This document shows positions 1 to 6,304 of a stretch of 10,598 nt of DNA, one piece after another. Below the pieces are notes generated by a model, which was given only the letters and a program-made list of their open reading frames with translations, was not told the origin of the DNA and did not search any database. A program made the position numbers and the translations under genes. The stretch spans positions 1 to 10,598 of the forward strand of contig JALWKJ010000212.1 in assembly GCA_027081495.1 (NCBI GenBank), read 5' to 3'. Every line of letters begins with the position of its first letter. The stretch's first letter is position 1. Source of the stretch: Campylobacterales bacterium. Its GTDB lineage: Bacteria > Campylobacterota > Campylobacteria > Campylobacterales > QNZT01.

Positions 1-28
1 TCTGCTCCTCGGTAAATCGTTTCTTCAT
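1..28 (-). CDS. IS3-family transposase OrfA, first 9 codons only
   Basis: The minus strand reads MKKRFTEEQ from an ATG at 28-26 and then leaves the window. This is the usual N-terminal opening of IS3-family OrfA proteins, which carry a helix-turn-helix DNA-binding domain and are normally joined to the OrfB catalytic domain by programmed -1 frameshifting. The start is supported by a GGAGGAG ribosome binding site (plus-strand bases 32-38) with suitable spacing and by a promoter just upstream. Too little is visible to say whether the transposase is intact. Confidence 0.7.
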
Positions 29-50
29 ATTCTCCTCCAGTAGTTTTGAC

Positions 51-79
51 ATTATAGTCTAACTCTGGTTTTGGACCAA
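51..79 (-). promoter_or_regulatory. Promoter of the IS transposase
   Basis: On the minus strand a perfect TATAAT (-10, plus-strand bases 51-56) lies 17 bases from TTGGTC (-35, bases 74-79). This is near-consensus sigma-70 spacing. The -35 box falls inside the presumed terminal inverted repeat, so transposase bound to the IS end could block its own promoter, as happens in other insertion sequences. The stop codon of the truncated cas10 reading frame overlaps the -10 box. Confidence 0.6.
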
Positions 80-312
80 TTTTTGGGCTGCAGGTCAAGT
101 ATCGGTTTGGAATTTTGCGTTTGTTTTGAAACAACTTTCTTTAAAAAATCAGCGCTATATATTGCATGGATATGCGAGTGATAGCCGTTAAAAAACGGGC
201 AGTACAAATTTTTATCGTAAGTTTGTAAATCAATAGGCGCTTCCGCCCGCTGCCTAAACTTCCCAATATCATGAAGCAGTCCCGCAAGCGCGATCAAATC
301 TACATCTTTCAT
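52..312 (-). pseudogene. cas10: cas10/csm1 (type III CRISPR effector), N-terminal HD-domain fragment broken by the IS
   Basis: Cas10 is the large subunit of type III CRISPR effector complexes. It carries an N-terminal HD nuclease domain and palm domains that make cyclic oligoadenylate. What remains is the HD start: LLHDIGKFRQRA with the HD pair at residues 14-15, then CPFFNGYHSHIHAIYSADF, whose cysteine and histidine pattern is typical of Csm1-type Cas10. About 71 native codons survive. The frame then runs into the IS and gains 15 foreign residues before a TAA at 54-52. A normal Cas10 has roughly 700-900 residues, so both palm domains are missing here. I prefer the ATG at 312, because AGAGG lies six to ten bases upstream; a GTG at 318 would add two residues. 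It follows cas6 closely. Whether the rest of cas10 lies beyond the IS is not visible. Confidence 0.8.
72..97 (-). repeat. Presumed left terminal inverted repeat of the IS
   Basis: The outer ~26 bases of the element read TGACCTGCAGCCCAAAAATT on the minus strand and end in GGTCCA. The TG start followed by a C-rich then A-rich block resembles IS3-family ends. The matching right repeat is outside the window, so this is inferred from position and character only. Confidence 0.45.
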
Positions 313-339
313 CTTCACCTCTCTTTCATTTTGATTATT

Positions 340-1197
340 CTATACATTTGAAGCGACACTATTTGTCGTTTTCAAATCTTTTACCGCGATTTTACCCATC
401 CCAAACACAGTCTGTTTGCCCACTCCGAGGATTTCGCCGAGTTTAAGGAGGATGACGCTCTTTTCGTCGATGCGTTCATACTCGATCTCCCCGACTATGC
501 CGCCGATTTGTAGTTTGGTTTTCTGGCGGTTGCTGCGGTGTGTCTGATCCAAAAACCGTACTTGCGCGCGCTTTTCACGGTAGCGCGGCTCAAAGGAGAG
601 TTTTGTTTTGGGCAGATCCTTGATCTCGCTTAGGCGGTTTTGAATCGAGTAGAGCAGGGATTCAAGCGGCGGTTTTTGTTTCAATAGTCGATTTTGGTAT
701 TTCATTCGAAGCGGGGTTTTAAAAAAAAGGGTGAGTTTTTGCGGAATCTCCTCGATTTTAAAAGTTTGCGGCTTGATCTCTTTTAGATCAAATCGTTCAT
801 CTTTATAGACTATTTTGTCATCGCACATAATCGAGCTTATAGGGAGTTTTTCACGATTGACTCCGATTCCCTGCCGGGTAAACATCATGTGTACGGCGCT
901 TAATATATACGGTAGTTTGCGTGTCGCTTGCTCAAAAAGGTAGAGGTTGAAACTGTACTCTTTTGGATTTAGCGTTATGTCGAAACGATACTGATGGGCT
1001 CTATTTTTCTCTTCATAAAAGTCATAGTATAGACAGTTATCTTTTGCGAAGCATCCTTCACAAAAAAAAGAGGGATTGATGCAGACTACTTTTTTAAGAC
1101 TAACTCCAAATGCTCCTCTTAAAGTAGAACCTATAAAGGCTAAAGGTAACCGTTTGCTTGGCGATACCTTAACCTCCAGCTTGTGATAAGTCAACAT
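340..1197 (-). CDS. cas6: CRISPR-associated endoribonuclease Cas6 (pre-crRNA processing)
   Basis: Cas6 cuts the CRISPR transcript within its repeats to release crRNAs. The 285-residue protein has the features of the repeat-associated (RAMP) Cas6 group. Near the N-terminus is LRGAFG (26-31), followed by a cysteine cluster CEGCFAKDNC (Cys46, 49, 55). It continues through a middle segment QIGGIVGEIEYE (230-241) and ends in the glycine-rich RNA-binding loop GVGKQTVFGMGKI (258-270). Many relatives, as I recall them, have His-Val-Gly-Lys at the start of that loop; here the position is Gly258. The start has a good ribosome binding site (AAAGGAG, plus-strand bases 1204-1210). Only about 27 bases separate its stop from the cas10 ATG, so the two were probably cotranscribed. 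The frame is intact and of usual length. Assignment to Cas6 is firm; activity is not shown. Confidence 0.9.
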   Translation of the reverse strand: MLTYHKLEVKVSPSKRLPLAFIGSTLRGAFGVSLKKVVCINPSFFCEGCFAKDNCLYYDFYEEKNRAHQYRFDITLNPKEYSFNLYLFEQATRKLPYILSAVHMMFTRQGIGVNREKLPISSIMCDDKIVYKDERFDLKEIKPQTFKIEEIPQKLTLFFKTPLRMKYQNRLLKQKPPLESLLYSIQNRLSEIKDLPKTKLSFEPRYREKRAQVRFLDQTHRSNRQKTKLQIGGIVGEIEYERIDEKSVILLKLGEILGVGKQTVFGMGKIAVKDLKTTNSVASNV

Positions 1198-1291
1198 AGC
1201 GTGCTCCTTTGACTATTATTATGCCCTAATATTAATTATATTTTTAAGAGTATTTTATATTCTTGAGGAGATTATGACACTATGAGGCAAT

Positions 1292-1297
1292 ATTATA
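1292..1297 (-). promoter_or_regulatory. Candidate -10 box for cas6
   Basis: The 146 bases between cas6 and the flavin-reductase gene are strongly A/T-rich. On the minus strand they contain a perfect TATAAT here, with no recognisable -35 box. Promoters in this phylum often lack a conserved -35. A second TATAAT lies at 1235-1240. I see no G/C-rich terminator stem after the flavin-reductase stop and no CRISPR repeats in this gap. The only fold is an A/T-only-type stem at 1246-1264, too weak to call. Confidence 0.3.
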
Positions 1298-1343
1298 TGT
1301 CGTTGAAAATATTTTTTGATATAAGTTTACGCGCTAAAAAAGC

Positions 1344-1922
1344 TCAAAGAAGATTGATCAGCCCGTACGATTTTCCAACCCTTGCAAGCGGTTTATAATC
1401 GACATATATTTTTCCGGACTCTTTTTTACAAAATCTGTCGTCTATATATTGTTCTTTGATTTTTAAGACGATAGGTACGGTTTTGCTTTTATCCAATGCG
1501 ATCTCTTTGTAAAATTTACAAAAAAACGCAACCGCGCTCGTCTCTATCACGGGTGGGAAAAGTTTGTTTAAAATTTTTGTTTTTATATCAAAAAGTTTCG
1601 CTTCGCTTATGTTCTCGTCCAACTCCCGCGCGCTTTTATCCAGTTTTTCAAGATCGTTTTCTCTTGGCATACAGATAGTGCATACTTTAGATTCTCTTAT
1701 ATTTTTTAGCGTATCTTTTGGAGTTTTATCGCTTTTGTGCCCGATACTTACGACCAAGGTGGGAGGATTTGACGATAGCGGGCTAAAGTAACTAAAGGGC
1801 GCGATATTTACGACTTTATCCCTATTTTGAGTAACGATCCAAGCTATTGGGCGGGGTATTATGCTTTGGGACATTAGATAATAGATTTGCGAAGCGTTTT
1901 GAAGCGAATAATCAACAATCAT
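1344..1922 (-). CDS. Flavin reductase family protein (FMN-binding split barrel)
   Basis: This 192-residue protein matches the flavin-reductase-like domain family, which binds FMN and in some members reduces it with NAD(P)H. Visible family signatures are PRPIAWIVT (23-31), NIAPFSYFSPLSSNPPTLVVS (39-59), and the KTPKDTLKNI stretch (66-75) that precedes the conserved strand around Cys81. No other domain, signal peptide or membrane segment is seen, so it should be cytoplasmic. It is the last gene of the tatB-tatC-queA run, starting nine bases after the queA stop, with GGAG about eight bases before the ATG. The specific substrate cannot be told; members include flavin reductases and proteins of unknown role. 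Its place downstream of tat may reflect operon convenience rather than shared function. Confidence 0.85.
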   Translation of the reverse strand: MIVDYSLQNASQIYYLMSQSIIPRPIAWIVTQNRDKVVNIAPFSYFSPLSSNPPTLVVSIGHKSDKTPKDTLKNIRESKVCTICMPRENDLEKLDKSARELDENISEAKLFDIKTKILNKLFPPVIETSAVAFFCKFYKEIALDKSKTVPIVLKIKEQYIDDRFCKKESGKIYVDYKPLARVGKSYGLINLL

Positions 1923-1931
1923 GATCTTCTC

Positions 1932-2963
1932 CTATAGTATAAGCATAGCGTCTCCGTATGAAAAGAAACGATACTTTTGTTCTATTGCGGCGCGGTATAT
2001 TTCAAGACTCTTTTCCAGTCCGATGAAGCTTGCCGTCAACATCAATAGAGTGGATTTTGGCAAGTGAAAATTCGTCAAAAGAAAATCGACTCTTTTTGGG
2101 GGATTTTTCGGGTGTAAAAAAAGATCGTTGTAACCTCTTATTATATTCTTTCTTACATAAAATTCAACGCTTCTTGTTACGGTCGTTCCGATCGCCAAAA
2201 TTTTTTGTTTCGAATCGATAATCTCTTTTGTGCTTTGGGGTATCTCAAAAAACTCTTTATGTATGAAATGATCGGTTATATTTTGAGCCTCGATCGGTTT
2301 GAAAGTTCCGGCACCCACATGAAGAGTTATATATGAAGTTAAAAAATTTTTGCTCATCTTCTCAAACAGTTTAGGGGTAAAATGCAGCGATGCCGTAGGC
2401 GCCGCAACCGCGCCGATTTTTTTTGCGAACAGCGTTTGATAATCTCTCTCATCCTCTTTCGTATCTTCTCTTTTGATATAAGGGGGCAGGGGAGTATGAC
2501 CGATTTTCTCAAACAACTCGCATAAAGCGATAAAATCTAAGATTTCACCGTTTCTCTCAAACTCTACGACTCTCGTTCCGTCGTCGTTTAGCTTGATTAC
2601 TCTGGCTTTCAAACTTTCGTCAAAAAGGATTTCGCTATTTTCTTTAACCTTCGCTTTTATATATACTAAAAACTTGTTATCTTTGATCGCGCTGTTAAAT
2701 AGAAGTTCAGCCTTGCCGCCGCTTTGTTTTTTACCAAAAATCCTGGCCTTGATCACTTTCGTATCGTTTAGCAAAATCGCCGTATCTTTTGGGATAAAAT
2801 CCAGTATATCTTTAAATATCGCATGAGTAATTTTATCTCTCTTTCTATCATAAACCAAAAGTCTGGCGCTGTCTTTGGGATCCGCGGCAAAAGATGCGAT
2901 CAAAGAGGAGGGCAAATCATATGAGTAAGACTCCGTCAAAAGAGGATTTTTGTTATTCATCAT
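1932..2963 (-). CDS. queA: S-adenosylmethionine:tRNA ribosyltransferase-isomerase QueA
   Basis: QueA transfers and rearranges the ribosyl part of S-adenosylmethionine onto 7-aminomethyl-7-deazaguanine in tRNA, giving epoxyqueuosine at the wobble position of tRNAs for Asp, Asn, His and Tyr. The 343 residues cover the full family length. Motifs in order: YDLPSSLIA (15-23), DSARLLVYDR (31-40), LNDTKVIKARIFG (65-77), GHTPLPPYIKRED (155-167), GAVAAPTASLHFT (184-196), LHVGAGTFKPI (214-224), AIGTTVTRSVEF, and near the end LLTNFHLPKSTLLML. It begins within tatC: the two overlap by 11 bases in the string GATGATGAATAA, which suggests translational coupling. Either of two adjacent ATG codons could be the start. 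AAAGAGG abuts the first, so the second (2960) is slightly better spaced. The enzyme acts in the cytoplasm. Confidence 0.97.
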   Translation of the reverse strand: MMNNKNPLLTESYSYDLPSSLIASFAADPKDSARLLVYDRKRDKITHAIFKDILDFIPKDTAILLNDTKVIKARIFGKKQSGGKAELLFNSAIKDNKFLVYIKAKVKENSEILFDESLKARVIKLNDDGTRVVEFERNGEILDFIALCELFEKIGHTPLPPYIKREDTKEDERDYQTLFAKKIGAVAAPTASLHFTPKLFEKMSKNFLTSYITLHVGAGTFKPIEAQNITDHFIHKEFFEIPQSTKEIIDSKQKILAIGTTVTRSVEFYVRKNIIRGYNDLFLHPKNPPKRVDFLLTNFHLPKSTLLMLTASFIGLEKSLEIYRAAIEQKYRFFSYGDAMLIL

Positions 2964-3678
2964 CCTCTTTTTTTGCCGGATTTACGCTCTTTGCTATGAG
3001 TATGGATAGAGCGTATAAAAGTATCATCGGTCCCGCCATAAGAAATTGAGTTAAAACATCAGGCGGTGTTAGAAGAGCCGAAAGCATAAATATAACCACT
3101 AGCGCGTATTTGAAAAAACTTTTTAGCGTCTCATCCGTTACGACGCCGATGGAGGCTAGAAAAAATGTAACCGTAGGCAGCTCAAAAGCTAGTCCAAACC
3201 CCAGTATCAGTTTCGTAAAAAAACTTACATACTCCCCGATGCTGGGAAGAGCCGTAAAAAGCTGCGAACCGAAATTTATCAAAAATTCATATCCAAACGG
3301 AATGACTACAAAATAGCAAAAAAGCGCGCCTATCAAAAACATGATCGTCGCGCCGATCGCGAAAGGAACGACGAATTTTCTCTCGTTTTCATAAAGCCCC
3401 GGAGCGATAAAAAGCCATAACTGCCAAAAGATTACCGGCAAAGAGACGATAAAGCCCGAAAAAAACGCGACTTTTAACGCGGTAAAAAACGGTTCTTGCA
3501 CTTTGGTAAAGATTACGCTGCTTCCCTGGGGTAAAACGGCTACAAGAGGAGTTATCATCCAGTCTAGTATAGGTTTCCAAAAAAAGAACATGACAAAAAA
3601 CATGACGATTACGCTTATAACCGAAATACCGAGTCTTTTTCTAAGTTCTATCAGATGAGGCTTTAAATCTTCAAACAT
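2953..3678 (-). CDS. tatC: Sec-independent (Tat) translocase subunit TatC
   Basis: TatC is the multi-spanning receptor of the twin-arginine translocase, which exports folded proteins across the inner membrane. It recognises the RR signal peptide together with TatB. The 241-residue protein opens MFEDLKPHLIELRKRL, matching the family's N-terminal HL.ELR.R motif, then shows six hydrophobic segments. It also has the conserved loop FTKVQEPFFTALKVAFFSGF and a downstream FELPTV segment (FGLAFELPTVTFF). The C-terminus is short and charged (NPAKKEDDE). I chose the ATG at 3678 over an in-frame ATG at 3705: the family N-terminus begins there, and the longer form would add nine atypical residues. It overlaps tatB by eight bases and queA by 11, so all three are probably coupled. 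No tatA lies in this window. Confidence 0.97.
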   Translation of the reverse strand: MFEDLKPHLIELRKRLGISVISVIVMFFVMFFFWKPILDWMITPLVAVLPQGSSVIFTKVQEPFFTALKVAFFSGFIVSLPVIFWQLWLFIAPGLYENERKFVVPFAIGATIMFLIGALFCYFVVIPFGYEFLINFGSQLFTALPSIGEYVSFFTKLILGFGLAFELPTVTFFLASIGVVTDETLKSFFKYALVVIFMLSALLTPPDVLTQFLMAGPMILLYALSILIAKSVNPAKKEDDE

Positions 3679-4018
3679 TTTTTTTCTCGCCTTTGAAAGA
3701 ATCATCTTCTAATTTAGTCAAAGAGTTTTTGATATCTAAAATCTCCTCTTTCGCGCTATCTATAACATCTATCTCTTTATCCTCTTTTATATCTTTGACC
3801 GACTTTTCGAGTTGTTCTCTATAAGAAATCGCCTCTTCTTTAAGTTCTTGAAGATGAACTTCTTGTTCAATCGACTCTTTTACATCGTTGACGCCTTTTT
3901 TAAAACTTCTGAAAAACTTAGCGATTTGCATCATCATCTCGGGAAGTTTATCGGGTCCGACAAATAAAATCGCTATGATGGCGATAACGAGTATTTCACC
4001 GAAACTCATTCCAAACAT
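3671..4018 (-). CDS. tatB: Sec-independent (Tat) translocase subunit TatB
   Basis: TatB partners TatC in binding twin-arginine signal peptides at the inner membrane. The 115-residue protein has one N-terminal membrane helix (about residues 7-21). It contains FGEILVIAIIAILFVGPDKLPE, with the Glu8 that distinguishes TatB from TatA and the GP hinge before an amphipathic helix. A long, highly charged and probably coiled region follows (about 40-105). The length and Glu8 favour TatB over TatA. The ATG at 4018 is preceded by AAGGA (minus strand) at suitable spacing. It heads the tatB-tatC-queA-flavin reductase operon and is divergent from the lipoprotein gene. Confidence 0.93.
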   Translation of the reverse strand: MFGMSFGEILVIAIIAILFVGPDKLPEMMMQIAKFFRSFKKGVNDVKESIEQEVHLQELKEEAISYREQLEKSVKDIKEDKEIDVIDSAKEEILDIKNSLTKLEDDSFKGEKKNV

Positions 4019-4032
4019 AAGCGTGTCCTTGT

Positions 4033-4044
4033 TCCAAATTTGGA
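4033..4044. promoter_or_regulatory. Perfect 12-bp palindrome at the presumed tat start site
   Basis: TCCAAATTTGGA is its own reverse complement. It sits three bases downstream of the candidate tat -10 box, covering the expected transcription start and the base just before the tatB ribosome binding site. That is where an operator for a dimeric repressor would lie. It has no spacer or U-run and does not look like a terminator. Function is inferred from position. Confidence 0.35.
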
Positions 4045-4046
4045 CG

Positions 4047-4074
4047 ATTGTATCAAAAATTGTGTTAGAGTAAA
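4047..4074 (-). promoter_or_regulatory. Candidate promoter of the tat operon
   Basis: On the minus strand TACAAT (-10, plus-strand bases 4047-4052) lies 16 bases from TTTACT (-35, 4069-4074). Transcription would start near 4040, about 20 bases before the tatB ATG. It overlaps the candidate promoter of the divergent lipoprotein gene. This rests on motif matching only. Confidence 0.45.
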
Positions 4075-4088
4075 GACACCGCTAAAAT
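4060..4088 (+). promoter_or_regulatory. Candidate promoter of the lipoprotein gene
   Basis: TTGTGT (-35, 4060-4065) is 17 bases from TAAAAT (-10, 4083-4088; five of six consensus bases). It would give a leader of about 45 bases before the ATG at 4140. The -35 region interlocks with that of the divergent tat promoter, so the two may compete. Motif evidence only. Confidence 0.4.
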
Positions 4089-4139
4089 AAAATCCCGCTA
4101 AGTCGATTATGCTTGTATATCAAGGATGAAGGAAAGAAA

Positions 4140-6290
4140 ATGAAAAAAAAGTTATCTAGCTCTTTGCTGCTGGCTTCGGTTTTATTTACAGGATGTATCA
4201 ATACCGATTTAGGAAAAGTTGACAGAGACGCGATAAATATAGACAAAGAGATAAAATTGCCCGAAATCGACTCGACGAAAAAAATATACATTGATGAAAA
4301 CACCCTCGAGGTAGGTAATGTAGGCTTCGATTATGAGGGCAAATTAAATTACGAGATATCAAAAGGCGCTGATGCCGATAAGTTTACCATCGACGCGTCA
4401 AGCGCGACTCTTTTGTTTAAAAAAGCTCCGGATTTTGAAAATCCAAGCGATTTTAACAAAGATAATGTCTATGAAGTTACGATAAAAGCATCTTTAGACG
4501 ATACGAACAGCGTTGAGCAAAATATCGCGATAAGCGTTCAAAATATCGCCGATACCAAACCCGTTTTAAAAACCACGCAAGCGGCGGTTTCTCAAAATTC
4601 ACTTACGGATGTTACGATCGCGAAAGTGGAAATTTTAAATTCCGGAGACAGCGCCGTAGAATCTATGAGTTTAAGCGGCGATGGAAGCGACGAATTTGAA
4701 ATTTCAAAAGACGGTATCGTAACATTGAAAAAGCCGCTTACAAAAGCCGTCGGCTCTACCTACGATCTTGTCGTAAGCGCTAAAAATAGCGCCGGTTTAG
4801 CGACGGCGGATTTAAAGATAACGGTAACTAAACCCGATCTGGAAGCTCCGATCTTTAACTCGCCCGATAATGTATCTATCAATGAAAACGAAAGCGCCGT
4901 TTTGAGCGTAAAAGCGGTTGATAGCGGTTTTGTTACATATTCGCTTAAAGCGGGAGGCGATAACGATAAATTCGACATAGACGCGCAAAGCGGTAAATTA
5001 TCGTTAAAAACTCCGGCCGATTTTGAAAATCCAAACGATAGCGACGCAAACAATATTTATGAAATAACAGTGATCGCGCAAGACAGCGTTCTTAACAAGG
5101 CTACGCAAGATATCACCGTAAATATAAAAAATGTATATGATATAAAACCGACGATCGCACCGCTTGAACTTACGGTAAGCGAGGGTATGAAAGCCGGTTC
5201 TAAAATCGGAACTATCGTCATCTCGTCAAGCGGCGACAGCAGCATAAGCTCTATAGAACTAAGCGGAGAAGGAAGCGATAAATTTAGTATCGATAAAGAT
5301 GGATCGATTACCCTAAAAAATCCTCTTAGCTACGCGCAAAAATCTCTTTATACCTTAAACGCGATCGCTAAAAATGCCGCCGGAAACAGCGACGGCGTTT
5401 TAGTGAAAATCAATGTCGCCGAAGTTACGGATACGCTTCCTGCAACCGGGAGGTTAACAAGCGAGGTCGATTATGACGACGGTTACTATAAAAGAGGGAT
5501 AGAAAAAAGTTTTACCGAAGATAACGCCAGCGGTATCGTAACGGACAATGTAACATCCCTTCAGTGGCAAGATATCGACTATTCGATCGATATAAACAAG
5601 GATCTAAATTATACTCAGGCGCAAGCGTATTGCGAAAATCTAACTCAAGGAGGCTTCGACGATTGGCGACTGCCGAGCTCGGATGAATTGGTATATCTGG
5701 CAAATAGGGGAATCGAAAGAGTCTGGAACGAGGAGTTCGGTTTTATAGATTATCCTATGATCTGTTGGTCGTCAACCGACGCTCCTTTGGCAAATAACAA
5801 ATGGACTATGGAGCTTGAATACGGCGAAAGCAAAATGAAACCGACAAACGAAAAACATCATGCAAAGTGCGTTAGAGGCGCGTATAATTTAAATAACGAT
5901 TATGTCCGAGACGAAAACAATTCGGTGGTAACAAGTGAAGCTACAAATCTCATCTGGCAAGACGACGCAAAAGCCAAGACGAATTCGCTTACTTGGAAAG
6001 ATGCGATAGATTATTGTGAAAATCTTGAGCTTGACGGAAAAACGCAGTGGAGACTGCCCAATTTCAACGAACTCTACTCGATCGTTGACAGAAGTAAAAA
6101 TAATCCGGCAATAAAAGACGGTTTTACAAATGTCAATACGACGGATTTTTACTGGTCATCGACGCCCGATGTTTATAATACCGACGCTCTTTATATCTGG
6201 TCGATAAATTTCAAAAACGGCGCGGACGATAGACAGTATGCCGGAGTTTTAAGCAAACACTACACTAGATGCGTACATTCTATCAAATAA
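4140..6290 (+). CDS. Lipoprotein with four cadherin-like domains and two DUF1566 (Lcl C-terminal-like) domains
   Basis: This 716-residue protein is predicted to be a Sec-exported, lipid-anchored surface or periplasmic protein. It starts MKKKLSSSLLLASVLFTGC, a lipoprotein signal with lipobox LFTG and lipidated Cys19. I chose the ATG at 4140 (GAAGGAAAG just upstream) over one at 4113, which would bury the signal. Residues ~42-433 are four beta-sandwich, cadherin-like domains in A-B-A-B order with a 196-residue period. The A domains carry I[DN]EN (51-54, 247-250), DFENP (98-102, 294-298) and N[VI]YE motifs. The B domains carry LSG[DE]GSD and SITLKNPL-like motifs. Residues ~465-580 and ~595-713 are two DUF1566 domains with WQD, YCENL, WRLP (509-512, 637-640), WSST and C-V near the end. 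Paired cysteines (498/577, 626/711) could form disulfides. Adhesion or calcium binding is plausible from the families, but the ligand is unknown. It stands alone between two operons. Confidence 0.88.
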   Translation: MKKKLSSSLLLASVLFTGCINTDLGKVDRDAINIDKEIKLPEIDSTKKIYIDENTLEVGNVGFDYEGKLNYEISKGADADKFTIDASSATLLFKKAPDFENPSDFNKDNVYEVTIKASLDDTNSVEQNIAISVQNIADTKPVLKTTQAAVSQNSLTDVTIAKVEILNSGDSAVESMSLSGDGSDEFEISKDGIVTLKKPLTKAVGSTYDLVVSAKNSAGLATADLKITVTKPDLEAPIFNSPDNVSINENESAVLSVKAVDSGFVTYSLKAGGDNDKFDIDAQSGKLSLKTPADFENPNDSDANNIYEITVIAQDSVLNKATQDITVNIKNVYDIKPTIAPLELTVSEGMKAGSKIGTIVISSSGDSSISSIELSGEGSDKFSIDKDGSITLKNPLSYAQKSLYTLNAIAKNAAGNSDGVLVKINVAEVTDTLPATGRLTSEVDYDDGYYKRGIEKSFTEDNASGIVTDNVTSLQWQDIDYSIDINKDLNYTQAQAYCENLTQGGFDDWRLPSSDELVYLANRGIERVWNEEFGFIDYPMICWSSTDAPLANNKWTMELEYGESKMKPTNEKHHAKCVRGAYNLNNDYVRDENNSVVTSEATNLIWQDDAKAKTNSLTWKDAIDYCENLELDGKTQWRLPNFNELYSIVDRSKNNPAIKDGFTNVNTTDFYWSSTPDVYNTDALYIWSINFKNGADDRQYAGVLSKHYTRCVHSIK

Positions 6291-6304
6291 TCCAAACTAA
6301 ATAC

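Larger units (their letters stand above)
1..97 (-). mobile_element. End of an IS3-family insertion sequence (partial, runs off the left edge)
   Basis: Read on the minus strand, similarity to Cas10 stops and an IS3-like end begins at about base 97 with TGACCTGCAGCCC. It is followed by a promoter, a strong ribosome binding site and an OrfA start typical of IS3 elements. The element lies in the same orientation as the cas genes and interrupts cas10. Only the left (orfA-proximal) end is visible, so the second inverted repeat, OrfB with its DDE motif and the target-site duplication cannot be checked. The exact boundary (base 97, give or take a few) is inferred from where the Cas10-like reading ends. 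I identify the family from the OrfA N-terminus, not from a database match. Confidence 0.75.

Noticed and set aside
52..318. A stand-alone small HD-domain protein
   Set aside because: The last ~15 residues are encoded by the IS end, and the position right after cas6 with a Csm1-like HD motif shows it is a broken cas10.
1246..1264. Stem AAGAGTAT / ATATTCTT as a terminator for the flavin-reductase gene
   Set aside because: The stem is nearly all A/T, includes a G-T pair, and on the transcribed (minus) strand is followed by A's rather than a U-run.
1198..1343. Possible CRISPR array or leader beside cas6
   Set aside because: No direct repeats of 20-40 bases with regular spacers are present; the gap is too short and simply A/T-rich.
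1496..1791. Plus-strand frames across the flavin-reductase gene
   Set aside because: They are antisense to a clear family member and consist of low-complexity Ser/Phe/Leu-rich sequence typical of shadow frames.
3389..3580. 63-residue minus-strand frame inside tatC
   Set aside because: It lies in another frame of the same strand within a strongly conserved gene; no motif or ribosome binding site supports it.
4082..4303. Minus-strand open frame overlapping the start of the lipoprotein gene
   Set aside because: It is antisense to the signal peptide and shows no family motif; the plus-strand lipoprotein start, ribosome binding site and lipobox are convincing.
4431..5034. DNA-level tandem repeat or recent recombination within the lipoprotein gene
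   Set aside because: Only short stretches such as 16 bases are identical; the similarity is at the protein level, so it is an old domain duplication.
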